Positions 46,523-57,562 of a stretch of DNA of 64,000 nt are shown here, one piece after another (the first letter of the stretch is position 1; the number at the start of each line of letters is the position of its first letter). The stretch comes from Thiotrichaceae bacterium (GTDB lineage: Bacteria; Pseudomonadota; Gammaproteobacteria; SZUA-140), in contig NVTY02000083.1 in the NCBI GenBank assembly GCA_002401765.2, forward strand, positions 1 through 64,000. The letters run 5' to 3'. The position numbers and the translations under genes were made by a program. The notes below the pieces were generated by a model. That model saw only the letters and a program-made list of their open reading frames with translations, was not told where the DNA came from and did no database searches.

Positions 46523-46554
46523 CCTTGAAAAATGTGCTAGCAGTGCCTATATAA
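46523..46554 (+). promoter_or_regulatory. Candidate sigma-32 (heat-shock) promoter upstream of lon
   Basis: CCTTGAAA, about 15 bp spacer, CCTATATAA; resembles CTTGAAA-N13-15-CCCCATNT. Confidence 0.5.
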
Positions 46555-46654
46555 AATTTTGTATTTAGGTGTAAAGGACTGTGCATACATGTCGATGAAT
46601 TTAATGAGAGAGTGTGTAGCCTCACTACACCCCGTAAGAAAATGAGGACTTATC

Positions 46655-49090
46655 ATGGCGAAGAATGAAGAGCTAGCAGAAGTGGATGAAGAGCAAACAA
46701 TTCTTCCTGTTCTACCACTAAGAGACGTGGTTGTGTATCCTCATATGGTGATTCCACTGTTTGTTGGTCGAGATAAATCGATCAAGGCTTTGGAGGCGGC
46801 AATGGAGCGTGACAAACAGGTCATGCTGGTATCGCAACGTAATGCATCGATTGATGATCCACAGGAAGAAGATATTTACAGCATCGGTACAGTTGCCACC
46901 ATCTTGCAGATGTTAAAACTCCCGGATGGCACCGTAAAAGTATTGGTTGAAGGGGTAGAGCGTGCCCGTACCGATCACTTCATGGGGACACAGGAGTATT
47001 TTGTGGCGCAGATTTCAATGCTGCGCGCAGCTGAAATGCCTGAGCGTGAAGCCGAAGTGCTGAGCCGTTCAGTCCTTGGCCAGTTTGACCAATATGTGAA
47101 ATTAAACAATAAAGTGCCACCGGAGGTGTTGTCGTCGCTGGCCTCAATTGAGGATGCAGGCCGCCTGGCAGACACCATTGCAGCACACATGACGCTTAAG
47201 GTGGAAGAGCGTCAGGAGCTATTAGAACAAGTTGAGCCGCGAGTGCGTCTTGAGCGATTAATGAGTTTAATGGAATCAGAGATTGATCTGCTGCAGGTGG
47301 AAAAACGTATCCGCGGCCGCGTTAAACGTCAGATGGAAAAGAGTCAGCGTGAGTATTATCTGAATGAGCAGATGAAAGCGATTCAGAAAGAGTTGGGTGA
47401 TATGGATGATGTCCCCAATGAGTTGGATGAATTGACTCAGAAAATTGAAAAGTCGGGCATGTCGAAAGAGGCGAAGAAAAAAGCCGATGCCGAGCTTAAT
47501 AAATTAAAGATGATGTCACCCATGTCCGCGGAAGCGGCGGTGGTGCGTAATTACATCGACTGGATTACCAATGTACCGTGGAAGAAGCGTAGCAAAATCT
47601 GTCGACAGCTATCGAAGGCTGAAGATGTGCTTGAGGCGGATCACTTTGGTTTAGAGAAAGTCAAAGAACGTATCCTTGAATACCTTGCTGTGCAGCAGCG
47701 CGTTGATAAATTAAAAGGCCCGATTCTCTGTCTGGTTGGCCCTCCTGGTGTTGGTAAAACGTCATTGGGTCGCTCGATTGCACGCGCAACTAATCGTAAG
47801 TTTGTTCGCATGGCCTTAGGTGGAGTGCGTGACGAAGCTGAAATTCGTGGGCATCGTCGTACTTATATCGGGTCTATGCCGGGTAAAATTATACAAAACC
47901 TGGCTAAGGTTGAGACACGAAACCCACTTTTTCTGCTGGATGAGATCGATAAGATGGCAAATGATTCCCGCGGTGATCCTGCCTCGGCTTTGCTAGAGGT
48001 GCTTGATCCAGAGCAGAATTCGACTTTTAATGATCACTATTTAGAAGTTGATTATGATCTTTCGGATGTGATGTTTGTTTGTACGGCAAATAGCATGAAT
48101 ATTCCCGGCCCACTGCTTGACCGGATGGAGGTGATTCGTCTCTCGGGTTATACCGAAGATGAAAAAGTGAGCATCGCGCAGCGCTATCTGCTGAGCAAGC
48201 AAATTAAAGATAACGGCTTGAAGGTTGATGAAATTAGCATCTCAGAAGGGGCGATTCGTGACATCGTTCGTTACTATACGCGGGAAGCTGGCGTACGTGG
48301 TTTGGAGCGTGAAATTTCAAAGATATGTCGTAAGGTTGTTAAAAGCATCCTGCTCAGCGATAACAAAAAGAAAGTGGTGGTGGGGTCTCGAAATCTTGCG
48401 AAATACCTGGGTGTGCAGCGTTTCCGCTTTGGGCTTGCAGAAGAGCATGATCAAGTTGGGCAGGTAACGGGGCTAGCATGGACTGAAGTGGGCGGCGAAT
48501 TACTGACCATCGAAGGCACTGTGATGCCGGGTAAAGGTAAGCTAACGATCACTGGCCAGATTGGCGATGTGATGCAGGAATCGGTGCAGGCGGCGATGAC
48601 CGTGGTACGTAGTCGTGCGAACTTGCTGGGTATTGATGCTGATTTTTATCAAACCAATGACATTCATGTCCACGTGCCAGAGGGGGGGATCCCCAAGGAC
48701 GGCCCAAGTGCCGGTGGTGGTATGTGTACGGCGCTGGTGTCTGCGCTAACAGGGATCCCTGTGCGCGCCGATGTCGCCATGACGGGTGAGATTACCCTGC
48801 GTGGCGAAGTGTTACCGATAGGCGGCCTCAAGGAAAAATTGCTGGCGGCTCATCGTGGTGGGATCAAGACGGTATTGATTCCTGATGATAACAAGCGTGA
48901 CCTTGTGGATATTCCGGCGAACATCAAGAAAGATCTTGATATTAGGCCGGTGAAATGGATTGATGAGGTTTTGCTCGCGGCACTGCAACATATGCCAGAA
49001 CCGATTATTGATAAAGAGGGTGACGGCGATATCGCATCTAGTAAAAAGGGTTCTAAATCAAAAAAGAGCGGCCAGATTCGGCCGCATTAA
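46655..49090 (+). CDS. lon: ATP-dependent protease La (Lon)
   Basis: [61 protein letters not shown]. Confidence 0.97.
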   Translation: MAKNEELAEVDEEQTILPVLPLRDVVVYPHMVIPLFVGRDKSIKALEAAMERDKQVMLVSQRNASIDDPQEEDIYSIGTVATILQMLKLPDGTVKVLVEGVERARTDHFMGTQEYFVAQISMLRAAEMPEREAEVLSRSVLGQFDQYVKLNNKVPPEVLSSLASIEDAGRLADTIAAHMTLKVEERQELLEQVEPRVRLERLMSLMESEIDLLQVEKRIRGRVKRQMEKSQREYYLNEQMKAIQKELGDMDDVPNELDELTQKIEKSGMSKEAKKKADAELNKLKMMSPMSAEAAVVRNYIDWITNVPWKKRSKICRQLSKAEDVLEADHFGLEKVKERILEYLAVQQRVDKLKGPILCLVGPPGVGKTSLGRSIARATNRKFVRMALGGVRDEAEIRGHRRTYIGSMPGKIIQNLAKVETRNPLFLLDEIDKMANDSRGDPASALLEVLDPEQNSTFNDHYLEVDYDLSDVMFVCTANSMNIPGPLLDRMEVIRLSGYTEDEKVSIAQRYLLSKQIKDNGLKVDEISISEGAIRDIVRYYTREAGVRGLEREISKICRKVVKSILLSDNKKKVVVGSRNLAKYLGVQRFRFGLAEEHDQVGQVTGLAWTEVGGELLTIEGTVMPGKGKLTITGQIGDVMQESVQAAMTVVRSRANLLGIDADFYQTNDIHVHVPEGGIPKDGPSAGGGMCTALVSALTGIPVRADVAMTGEITLRGEVLPIGGLKEKLLAAHRGGIKTVLIPDDNKRDLVDIPANIKKDLDIRPVKWIDEVLLAALQHMPEPIIDKEGDGDIASSKKGSKSKKSGQIRPH

Positions 49091-49322
49091 AAATCTTCAA
49101 AAGTCCTTGTAATTAGGGCGCATCCTGCGGTATCCTGCTCGCGCTTTCAGCGAGTAGGATCTTTATCTTTTAGCCTTTTTTCATAGCGTTTTTTTACTGA
49201 TTGGCTTGACAGCGTCAGGATGCAAATGTATAAAAGGCACCGTCGTTGGAAACTACCTCTGCAGAATATTTAGACGTTTTTCGAAACACCTTTTTGCAGA
49301 TAATTAATTGGGAGCATGAATA

Positions 49323-49595
49323 GTGAATAAAGCAGAATTGATCAGCGCTGTTGCCGCGTCAGCAGATATTTCAAAGGCAGCAGCAGGTCGCGCGATTGAT
49401 GGTATGACCGCGGCGGTGAGCAATGCGCTGAAAAATAATGATAGTGTCACACTCGTCGGCTTCGGAACTTTTTCTGTTCGTGAGCGTGCTGCAAGAAAAG
49501 GGCGCAATCCACAGACCGGAGAAGAAATTAATATAAAAGCAGCTAAATTACCTGTATTTAAAGCTGGTAAGACGCTTAAAGATACAATAAAATAG
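49323..49595 (+). CDS. hupB: DNA-binding protein HU
   Basis: [26 protein letters not shown]...[31 protein letters not shown] start. Confidence 0.95.
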   Translation: MNKAELISAVAASADISKAAAGRAIDGMTAAVSNALKNNDSVTLVGFGTFSVRERAARKGRNPQTGEEINIKAAKLPVFKAGKTLKDTIK

Positions 49596-49605
49596 CCTGC
49601 TTCTT

Positions 49606-49681
49606 GGGTGCTTAGCTCAGCTGGGAGAGCGTCGCCCTTACAAGGCGGATGTCGGGGGTTCGATCCCCTCAGCACCCACCA
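49606..49681 (+). tRNA. tRNA-Val (TAC)
   Basis: GGGTGCT...AGCACCCACCA, anticodon loop CTTACAA. Confidence 0.95.
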
Positions 49682-49686
49682 TTTTA

Positions 49687-49763
49687 GGAGTGGTAGTTCA
49701 GTTGGTTAGAATACCGGCCTGTCACGCCGGTGGTCGCGGGTTCGAGTCCCGTCCACTCCGCCA
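49687..49763 (+). tRNA. tRNA-Asp (GTC)
   Basis: GGAGTGG...CCACTCCGCCA, anticodon loop CTGTCAC. Confidence 0.95.
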
Positions 49764-49777
49764 ACGTTAAACCTGAT

Positions 49778-49807
49778 AAGGGTGTGCTCAAAAGGCACAC
49801 CCTTTTT
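49778..49807 (+). terminator. Rho-independent terminator after tRNA-Asp
   Basis: AAGGGTGTGC-tcaaaa-GGCACACCCTTTTT. Confidence 0.85.
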
Positions 49808-49917
49808 AGTTTCTGGTTCTGATATAATTTTCTAGTGATTTTTAACCGGAGTACATCACTTGTTGCTGGATGTGCTGACTTGTTTGAACTAATTGATTAC
49901 AACCCAGAGAGAACATC

Positions 49918-51834
49918 ATGCTTCGACTTATTCGTGAACGTGCGCAAGGATTTATTGCATGGGTCATCGTCATACTGATTATTATTCCGTTTGCACTAGT
50001 CGGTATGAATGAATACTTCGAGACTGATTCAAACGTTTATGTTGCAAAGGTCAATGACGTTTCGATCCCTGAATTTGAGTACCGTCGCATCTATCAAAGC
50101 GAACGTCGCTTTCGGCAATCATTAGTGGGTGGTGATCTTGATTCACCTTTCATGAACGAAGAATCGATTAAGCGCAGCGCACTAGATCGTATTGTTAATA
50201 CTGAGGTGATGTCTCAGGCGGCGAATGAAAATGGTTTTAGTGTTGGCGATCAGTTGTTATTGCAGGTCATTGCCGAGCGTGAAGATTTTCAAACCGATGG
50301 TGTATTCGATGCATCGCTCTACAATAATTTATTGGCGAGTAATAATCTTTCTCCGGCTGACTTCGAAGCGAACGTGCGTCGCGAGATGATGGCGAATCAA
50401 TTTGTCTCTGGTGTGATGGATCTGGCAATTGTCACCGACTATGAGCTGGATGTTTTGTTAAAAATCCAGGAGCAGACACGTGAGATGGGTTACCTGGTGT
50501 TAAAGGCAGAGGCCCTTAAAGCGTTGGACGCAGCAAGAGTGCTCAGTGAAGAAGAGATAAAGGTGCATTATGATAAGCATGTTAACCGCTTTGCAGTACC
50601 TGAGACGGTTAGCCTTGAATATGTAGCACTATCTTCAAAGGGCTTGTTGGCTGATGTACAAGTGGATGAAGAGGCGCTGTTAGAACTTTATGAAGATCGT
50701 ATCGATAGTTTTGGCTTACCCGAAGAGCGTCGCGCACGGCATATCCTGGTGAATGTGGTGGACGGTGCTAGTGAAGCAGATGTTGATGCGGCGCGTGCTA
50801 AGGCAGTTGATCTGCGGGCCAGAGTAAAGGCGGGTGAATCATTCGAAATGTTAGCCAAAGAAAACTCTGATGATGCGGGTTCTGCGATTGATGGTGGTGA
50901 TTTAGGTTATTTTGGGCGCGGCATGATGGTCACTGCATTTGATGATGTGGTCTTTGAAATGCAGGTTGGTGATGTGAGTGAATTAGTGAAGACCCCTTTT
51001 GGTTTTCACATTATCAAGCTTGAAGAGATCCGTGAAGACAGCACTAAATTGTTTGCTGAGGTGCGTGATGATCTTGAGCGCTCATACCGTGAACAGCAGG
51101 CAGAAGATATTCTCTTTGATCAGCTGGAAGTGCTGAGCAATCTCACCTATGAAAATCCAGATTCACTCGCTATTGCGGCTGACCAGATGGAGTTAACGAT
51201 TAAGAAGGTCGGTTTTTTTGCCCAGCATAGCGGCGACGGTATCGCGGCCAATGCCCTGGTAAGAAAGGCAGCCTTTAGCAGTGAAGTGATGGCGGGTAAT
51301 AATAGCGAGCCATTGGAGATTGGTGAAAACCACATGGTGGTGATCCGTGTGGATGAGCACCAACCAAAGTCTTACCGTCCGCTTGATGAGGTGCGTGATG
51401 ATGTGGTCGCTCTATTGCGTGATCATAGCGCAAAAGAGGCTGCTGCTACTTTGGGTGGCTCGTTGTTAAAAACGCTGAAAGGCGGCGCGGATGTCGCCGT
51501 GATTGCGGCTGAAAACTCTGTCGAATGGACTAAAACAGCGCTGATCAAGCGTAAAGATAGTTCCATGAATCGTGAGCTGCTGACTGCGGCCTTTCGCATG
51601 GCGAGGCCAGCAGAAGGGGAGACGCAATGGGAGGGGTTGAAGCTAATGAATGGTGACTACGCCATCATTGCTCTTTATCAATTGAAGGAGGGGGATCTTT
51701 CGCAGGTTGACCAGGGGGCGCGTGATACACTCAAAAATTCACTGCAGCGCTCACGTTCACAGAGCGAAGGGGCATTTTTGGTCGATAGTCTGAAAACACA
51801 GGCAGAGATTAAAGAGTACCTGAATAACCTCTAG
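49918..51834 (+). CDS. ppiD: Periplasmic folding chaperone / PPIase PpiD
   Basis: MLRLIRERAQGFIAWVIVILIIIPFALVGMNEYF; parvulin core RRARHILVNVVDGASEADVDAARAKAVDLRARVKAGESFEMLAKENSDD. Confidence 0.93.
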   Translation: MLRLIRERAQGFIAWVIVILIIIPFALVGMNEYFETDSNVYVAKVNDVSIPEFEYRRIYQSERRFRQSLVGGDLDSPFMNEESIKRSALDRIVNTEVMSQAANENGFSVGDQLLLQVIAEREDFQTDGVFDASLYNNLLASNNLSPADFEANVRREMMANQFVSGVMDLAIVTDYELDVLLKIQEQTREMGYLVLKAEALKALDAARVLSEEEIKVHYDKHVNRFAVPETVSLEYVALSSKGLLADVQVDEEALLELYEDRIDSFGLPEERRARHILVNVVDGASEADVDAARAKAVDLRARVKAGESFEMLAKENSDDAGSAIDGGDLGYFGRGMMVTAFDDVVFEMQVGDVSELVKTPFGFHIIKLEEIREDSTKLFAEVRDDLERSYREQQAEDILFDQLEVLSNLTYENPDSLAIAADQMELTIKKVGFFAQHSGDGIAANALVRKAAFSSEVMAGNNSEPLEIGENHMVVIRVDEHQPKSYRPLDEVRDDVVALLRDHSAKEAAATLGGSLLKTLKGGADVAVIAAENSVEWTKTALIKRKDSSMNRELLTAAFRMARPAEGETQWEGLKLMNGDYAIIALYQLKEGDLSQVDQGARDTLKNSLQRSRSQSEGAFLVDSLKTQAEIKEYLNNL

Positions 51835-51889
51835 TGATTATCTTCTGGGCTGATCAGGTGACTGATTAGCCCTTCTTGATGATGCGCAA

Positions 51890-51926
51890 TAAAAAAGGCG
51901 GCAGGATTAAATTCTGCCACCTTTTG
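51890..51926. terminator. Bidirectional terminator between convergent ppiD and fabI
   Basis: AAAAAAGGCGGCAG-gattaaatt-CTGCCACCTTTT. Confidence 0.7.
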
Positions 51927-51947
51927 GGTTGTTACTGCTGGTTGAGG

Positions 51948-52730
51948 TTAGATTTGGCCCATTCCTAAAATATTGTAGCCTGCATCAACATAGGTAATTT
52001 CGCCCGTAATGCCCGATGCCATATCAGAGCACATAAAGGCAGCGACATTGCCCACTTCATGGATCGTCACGTTGCGACGCATTGGCGAGTTCTTTTCACC
52101 ATAATCAAGAAACTTACGGAAGTTACTAATGCCAGCGGCGGCCAGCGTCTTGATGGGGCCTGCTGAAATCGCATTAACACGAATTCCATCCGGGCCAAGA
52201 TCATCCGCCATGTAGCGTACGTTGGCCTCCAGGCTTGCCTTGGCCAGCCCCATTACATTGTAGTTAGGGATGGTGCGAACCGCGCCGAGGTAGCTCATGG
52301 TGAGTAGTGCGCCATCGCGTCCTTCCATCATTTTACAGCCCGCTTTCGCTAGTGCCGCAAAGCTGTATGAACTGATTTCATGTGCGGTGCGAAAGCCTTC
52401 GCGCGTCACACAGTCCAGGTATGGTCCTTCCAGCTCTTCGCGTGGTGCAAAGGCGACCGAGTGGACGATGATGTCGAGGTAATCCCAGTAATTATCGAGA
52501 TGTTCAAATACGGCTTCAATCTCTTTGTCGCAGGAAACATCACAAGGGACGACGATCTCTGAGTCGAATTCTGCGGCAAATTTCTCAACGCGCCCCTTCA
52601 GCCTTTCATTCTGGTAGGTAAATGCCAGTTCGGCACCCTGTTCTTTCATCGCTTTAGCAACGCCCCAGGCAATTGAGCGGTTACTGGCGACACCCACGAT
52701 CAGTGCTCTTTTACCTTCTAAAAATCCCAT
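51948..52730 (-). CDS. fabI: Enoyl-[acyl-carrier-protein] reductase (NADH)
   Basis: [70 protein letters not shown]. Confidence 0.96.
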   Translation of the reverse strand: MGFLEGKRALIVGVASNRSIAWGVAKAMKEQGAELAFTYQNERLKGRVEKFAAEFDSEIVVPCDVSCDKEIEAVFEHLDNYWDYLDIIVHSVAFAPREELEGPYLDCVTREGFRTAHEISSYSFAALAKAGCKMMEGRDGALLTMSYLGAVRTIPNYNVMGLAKASLEANVRYMADDLGPDGIRVNAISAGPIKTLAAAGISNFRKFLDYGEKNSPMRRNVTIHEVGNVAAFMCSDMASGITGEITYVDAGYNILGMGQI

Positions 52731-53002
52731 ATCACACCTTTGCTATTACAGACAGTCAATTATAAGCCAATAAGGTACCGAAAAAATCGTGCTACGGGAA
52801 GGGGCATCGTTAAAACTTACCCTTATAAGTTGCTCGAATTGCAGCAATTGAGATAGTTTTGAATTGATAACACAAGCAAGCTTGTTCTAAGCAACGAAGC
52901 TCGTTATTCTTGTGGACAGATAAATCCTTTTGGCAGCGGTTAGTTAAGTGCAGTGGATCGGTGTTAGGTGATGACATACTTAGGTAGAAGGTGGGTGCAT
53001 AA

Positions 53003-54895
53003 ATGGAACGGCGCTTTACGGCTAAAGACTTTTCAAATTTCATCTTTCTTTCGTTTCTGGCAGTCATGATTTTGCTGACCATGTATATGGTCGATCGCCA
53101 GTGGAATAAGATGGCGCAGATGGAGCGCGTGATGCAGGAGCAGGCCGACAGTATGCGCGAACTGCGCACGTTGGTACGTGGTGTTGATAAGCGTATTCAG
53201 AATGGTCTTGTTAATATTGCGGTGGGCAGTGCTAGCCATGCCACTCATCAAGAGCCTATTGGTGATGATATTCCAGGTGCCTTTCGCCGTGCAAAAATCG
53301 CAGCAAATCAGCCCGATTTCCAGCAAGGGGACTGGCATGTGCAGGCCTTTGGCCTGAACCTGAAAACCATGACCCCGCTGGTCTCCTCCGATGTTTACGC
53401 CTCCAATGTGCAGAGTTATGTAATGGAATCATTATTGATGCGCGACCCAGACACGCTTGAGTGGGTGGGGATGATTGCGCGCTCATGGATAGTGAGTGAC
53501 GATGGCCTGACATTGACCTTCAAGTTGCGCAATGATGTGGTGTTCTCTGATGGCCAAGCGCTGACCAGCGATGATGTTGTGTTTACCTTTGATTTCATTA
53601 TGAACGAAACCATCGCAGCGCCACGTGCACGTGCCTATTTCGAGAAGGTGGCATCCGTTACCGCACAAGATGAATTCAGCGTCACATTCAAATTTAAAGA
53701 ACCCTATTTTAATGCGCTATCACTAGCGGGTGGCATGTCGATCATGGCGCGTCATTTTTATGAACCCTACTTAGAAGAGCCGGAGGCGTTTAATCAATCG
53801 AAAGGACTGTTGCTGGGTTCTGGCCCTTACCGCCTGCAAGACCCTAAAGGATGGACGCCCGATCTGGGGATGGTCGAACTGGAGCGTAACCCGCGTTATT
53901 GGGGGCCGATCTTGCCTGCGTTTGACCGCCTGCTGTGGAAGGTGATCGAAAATGACAGCGCACGCCTGACCACCTTTCGCAATGGCGAGATCGATATCTA
54001 CAGCGCACGGCCACGTGAATATAAAACATTGTTGGATGATGTCGAATTAAGCGCGCGTACACAAAATTTTGAATACATGAGCCCGACCGCAGGCTATAGC
54101 TACATCGGCTGGAACCAGGGCAGTGTCGATGAGCCCTCGCGCTTTGCTGATAAGCGGGTGCGTCAGGCGATGACCTACCTGACGGATCGAGAGCGCATCA
54201 TTGATGAAATCATGCTGGGCTATGGTGAGGTGGCCATCAGTCCTTTTAGCCCGCACAGCCATCAACATAACAAGGCGCTCAGCGCGCACGGCTATCATCC
54301 AGAAAAGGCAAAGGCGCTGTTGAAAGAGGTCGGTTATGAAGACCGCAACGGTGACGGTGTACTGGAAGATGCCAATGGTGAACCATTTGAATTTGGCCTG
54401 GTCTATTTTCAGGGGAATGAAGATACCAAGCGCATTGTGCTGTTCCTGAAAGATCTCTATGCCGCTGCCGGTGTGTTGTTGCACCCCAAGCCTACCGAGT
54501 GGTCGGTGATGCTGGATCTGTTGGGTAAACGCAATTTTGATGCGATTACCCTCGGTTGGTCGAGTGGTGTTGAGACTGACATCTTTCAGATGTTTCATGG
54601 CAGCCAAACGGATAATGGCGGCGATAATTTTGTGGGTAATAAGAACCCCGAACTGGACAAGTTGATTGATGAGGCGCGTGCTACCGTTGACGAAGAAAAG
54701 CGCATGCCGCTTTGGCAACAGACTGAAGCGATCATACATGATGAGCAGCCCTATACCTTTTTAATGCGCCGACAAACCATGGCCTTTATCGATAACCGTA
54801 TCCATAACATAGCGCACACGCAACTGGGCTTGAACTCCGGGTTTGTGCCAGTAGAGTGGTATGTACCGCTAGAAATTCAGAAGTACAGTGACTAG
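53003..54895 (+). CDS. Peptide ABC transporter substrate-binding protein with N-terminal membrane anchor and coiled coil
   Basis: NFIFLSFLAVMILLTMYMVDRQW then heptad-like region, followed by SBP family 5 (SWIVSDDGLTLTFKLRNDVVFSDGQALTSDDVVFTFDF). Confidence 0.88.
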   Translation: MERRFTAKDFSNFIFLSFLAVMILLTMYMVDRQWNKMAQMERVMQEQADSMRELRTLVRGVDKRIQNGLVNIAVGSASHATHQEPIGDDIPGAFRRAKIAANQPDFQQGDWHVQAFGLNLKTMTPLVSSDVYASNVQSYVMESLLMRDPDTLEWVGMIARSWIVSDDGLTLTFKLRNDVVFSDGQALTSDDVVFTFDFIMNETIAAPRARAYFEKVASVTAQDEFSVTFKFKEPYFNALSLAGGMSIMARHFYEPYLEEPEAFNQSKGLLLGSGPYRLQDPKGWTPDLGMVELERNPRYWGPILPAFDRLLWKVIENDSARLTTFRNGEIDIYSARPREYKTLLDDVELSARTQNFEYMSPTAGYSYIGWNQGSVDEPSRFADKRVRQAMTYLTDRERIIDEIMLGYGEVAISPFSPHSHQHNKALSAHGYHPEKAKALLKEVGYEDRNGDGVLEDANGEPFEFGLVYFQGNEDTKRIVLFLKDLYAAAGVLLHPKPTEWSVMLDLLGKRNFDAITLGWSSGVETDIFQMFHGSQTDNGGDNFVGNKNPELDKLIDEARATVDEEKRMPLWQQTEAIIHDEQPYTFLMRRQTMAFIDNRIHNIAHTQLGLNSGFVPVEWYVPLEIQKYSD

Positions 54896-54917
54896 CACCT
54901 AGCCAGCGATTGCGTCA

Positions 54918-56300
54918 ATGCATATTTACCTTTTGAGACGTCTGCTGTTGATGATCCCCACCTTGCTGGGGATCACCATCGTGGTATTTACCGTGATGGC
55001 CGCGGCACCCGGTGGTATTAGCGCGCAAAGCCTGGTTGAAGGGCAGAATCTCGAACCGCAGGCGAAGAAGGCGCTGGAGGATTATTACAATCGGCTTTAT
55101 GGGCTAGATTCCCCCGCGCCGGTGCAGTATCTGCGCTGGCTCAACAATGTTTCACCGGCGGGTTTTACCTTCGATGAAAATAACGAGATCGATGGTTTTT
55201 CACTTTTCAAGGGCTCAGACCTGGGGGATAGTTTTCTTTACGGCCGCCCGGTGATGGAATTGATCAAAGAGCGCGTGCCAATCACGATGCTGCTAAACGC
55301 CATCTCCATTCCACTGATCTATATTATCGCGATTGCAATCGGGGTACGTGCCGCGAAACATCGTGGCGAGTCATTTGATGTTGGCTCTAGCGTGGTGATG
55401 CTGGGGCTATGGTCGGTGCCGACCATGTTGACTGGGGTGCTGTTAATCGGCTTTTTCTCCAGTGAGCAATACTGGCACTGGTTCCCCACCGCCGGCCTCA
55501 ATCAGCGCGAGGCCTTAGACATGGTCTTTCTACCGCACTGGGGTTCGTTTGTTGATGTGCTATGGCTGTTTGCCTATAGCAGCATCGGCGCGATGTTGAT
55601 GGTGGGGTTGTGTCGCCTACAATTGGTATTGGTTCGTTGTGGTGTGATGGCGGCAATGGGGTTGGCAATGTCTATTCTGATGGCCAATGCACTGCCGGGT
55701 GGGGGGGGCATCGCAGCCCATCTATTCCTTGGTGTGACACTAACGGTGCTGTTTGCCTTGATCGCCTATACCGATTACCTCGCGCTGCGTCTGCTGGTGA
55801 TGGGCAGCATCGGGATCGCGATCGGCACGGTACTCTTCTTTATGTTTCAAAGCGACGGTTTTGTACGTGGTTTTTTTCTGGATCGCGCTTGGCATCTGAT
55901 TCTGCCGATTATCTGCCTGACTTACGGGGGCTTCGCCTTTCTCACCAAGCTAACCCGTACCGCAGTGCTTGAAAACCTGCTGGCTGACTATGCCCGTACC
56001 GCACGCGCCAAAGGGGTGAGTGAGTCCGACGTATTATGGCGACATGTCTTTCGCAATAGCCTGCTGCCGTTGATCACAGTCTCGGCAACCCTGCTGCCCG
56101 CCTTATTAGGTGGCTCGGTGATTGTTGAAAGCATCTTTAGTATTGATGGCATGGGTAAACTGGCGATTGATGCGGTTAAAGGGCGTGATCGCGAATTGGT
56201 GTTATCGATCACTTTAATCAGTGGTGTGTTAACGCTGGTCGGCTATCTGATTGCCGATCTCTGTTACGCGCTGGCAGATCCGCGGGTGAGTTATGACTAA
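54918..56300 (+). CDS. Peptide ABC transporter permease (DppB/YejB-like), enlarged
   Basis: MHIYLLRRLLLMIPTLLGITIVVFTVM; DYARTARAKGVSESDVLWRHVFRNSLLPLITV; 460 aa with extra TM segments in the middle. Confidence 0.88.
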   Translation: MHIYLLRRLLLMIPTLLGITIVVFTVMAAAPGGISAQSLVEGQNLEPQAKKALEDYYNRLYGLDSPAPVQYLRWLNNVSPAGFTFDENNEIDGFSLFKGSDLGDSFLYGRPVMELIKERVPITMLLNAISIPLIYIIAIAIGVRAAKHRGESFDVGSSVVMLGLWSVPTMLTGVLLIGFFSSEQYWHWFPTAGLNQREALDMVFLPHWGSFVDVLWLFAYSSIGAMLMVGLCRLQLVLVRCGVMAAMGLAMSILMANALPGGGGIAAHLFLGVTLTVLFALIAYTDYLALRLLVMGSIGIAIGTVLFFMFQSDGFVRGFFLDRAWHLILPIICLTYGGFAFLTKLTRTAVLENLLADYARTARAKGVSESDVLWRHVFRNSLLPLITVSATLLPALLGGSVIVESIFSIDGMGKLAIDAVKGRDRELVLSITLISGVLTLVGYLIADLCYALADPRVSYD

Positions 56301-56333
56301 CCGTGATGTCACTGCAATCAATGGAGCGCTGCG

Positions 56334-57560
56334 ATGAGCGATAAAGCGGAAGCAATGGTCTCTGAAACCACCCAGATGGATGAGCGGCAGAGCGAAAAGG
56401 CTGCCAACCGCAGTTATGCCGCACAGGTATTACGTGAAGCCTTCACCCAGTGGGGGGCGCGTTTTGGTCTGTTCTGGATTGGTTTGCTTGCGGCTGTTGC
56501 GGTGTTTGCACCATTTCTCGCCAATAGCCACCCGCTGCTACTGAAAGAAGACGGGGCGATTAGCAGCCCGATGTTGAGGTATCTATCGATGGGCGACTTT
56601 GTGATGTTGGCGGTCTTTTTTACCATTGTGGTGCTGATCTTTTTAAACATCCGTTTTTATAAAAAGGTGATCGTGCTATTCACAATCGGCTCACTGACCG
56701 CCATCATCGCCTTCATGCTGGTCTCGCCACCACTGCTAACCGTCTATGATCAATACCGGGTGAAGCAAGCTGCGGGTGCCTATGAATGGGTCATCCATGC
56801 ACCGATACCTTACTCGCCTAAAGATTATATCCGTGATGAAGGGGATACCGGTTTGGAAGCGCCACTGGCGGCTGCAGAACGTACCCACTGGTTTGGTACC
56901 GAAGAGAATGGCTCGGATGTGTTGAGTCGCATGATCCACGCCTCCCGTATTGCGCTCGGCATCGGTTTTGTCGCGACCGGGATTGCGATGTTGATCGGAA
57001 TCATTATGGGTGGGTTGATGGGGTTCTTTTCGGGTATCGTCGATATGATCGGCATGCGCCTGATGGAGATCTTTGAAGCGGTGCCGACGCTCTTTCTACT
57101 GCTTACCTTTGTCGCCTTTTTTGACCGTAGCCTCTATATGATGATGGTGATCATCGGCGTCACCAGTTGGCCCGGTTACGCACGTTTTGTGCGCGCGGAA
57201 TTCCTGCGCCTGCGTCAGCAGGAGTTTGTGCAAGCGGCTACTGCCTGTGGCCTGCCGTTACGTTCTATCTTGTTTCGCCATATGTTGCCAAATGGCATTG
57301 CGCCCATCCTGGTTGCCGCAAGCTTTGGTGTCGCCTCCGCGATTCTGGCCGAAGCGACATTAAGCTTTCTAGGCTTGGGGCTGGTGGATGACCCGTCATG
57401 GGGGCAGATGTTAAACCAGGCGGTACAGTCATCGACCTTTAACTGGTGGATGGCACTCTTTCCTGGCGGCGCAATCTTTCTCACCGTCTTTGCCTATAAC
57501 TTGATGGGTGAATCACTGCGTGATGCGATTGACCCTAACCTTAAGAAATCGGCGGGGTAG
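56334..57560 (+). CDS. Peptide ABC transporter permease (DppC/YejE-like)
   Basis: HWFGTEENGSDVLSRMIHASRIALGIGFVATGIAMLIGIIMG; VQAATACGLPLRSILFRHMLPNGIAPILVAASFGVASAILAEATLSFLGLG. Confidence 0.9.
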   Translation: MSDKAEAMVSETTQMDERQSEKAANRSYAAQVLREAFTQWGARFGLFWIGLLAAVAVFAPFLANSHPLLLKEDGAISSPMLRYLSMGDFVMLAVFFTIVVLIFLNIRFYKKVIVLFTIGSLTAIIAFMLVSPPLLTVYDQYRVKQAAGAYEWVIHAPIPYSPKDYIRDEGDTGLEAPLAAAERTHWFGTEENGSDVLSRMIHASRIALGIGFVATGIAMLIGIIMGGLMGFFSGIVDMIGMRLMEIFEAVPTLFLLLTFVAFFDRSLYMMMVIIGVTSWPGYARFVRAEFLRLRQQEFVQAATACGLPLRSILFRHMLPNGIAPILVAASFGVASAILAEATLSFLGLGLVDDPSWGQMLNQAVQSSTFNWWMALFPGGAIFLTVFAYNLMGESLRDAIDPNLKKSAG

Positions 57561-57562
57561 GG

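Noticed and set aside
49304-49675. 123-aa minus ORF (MLRGSNPRHPPCKGDALPAELSTQ...)
   Set aside because: Antisense of tRNA-Val and hupB; known type of spurious ORF.
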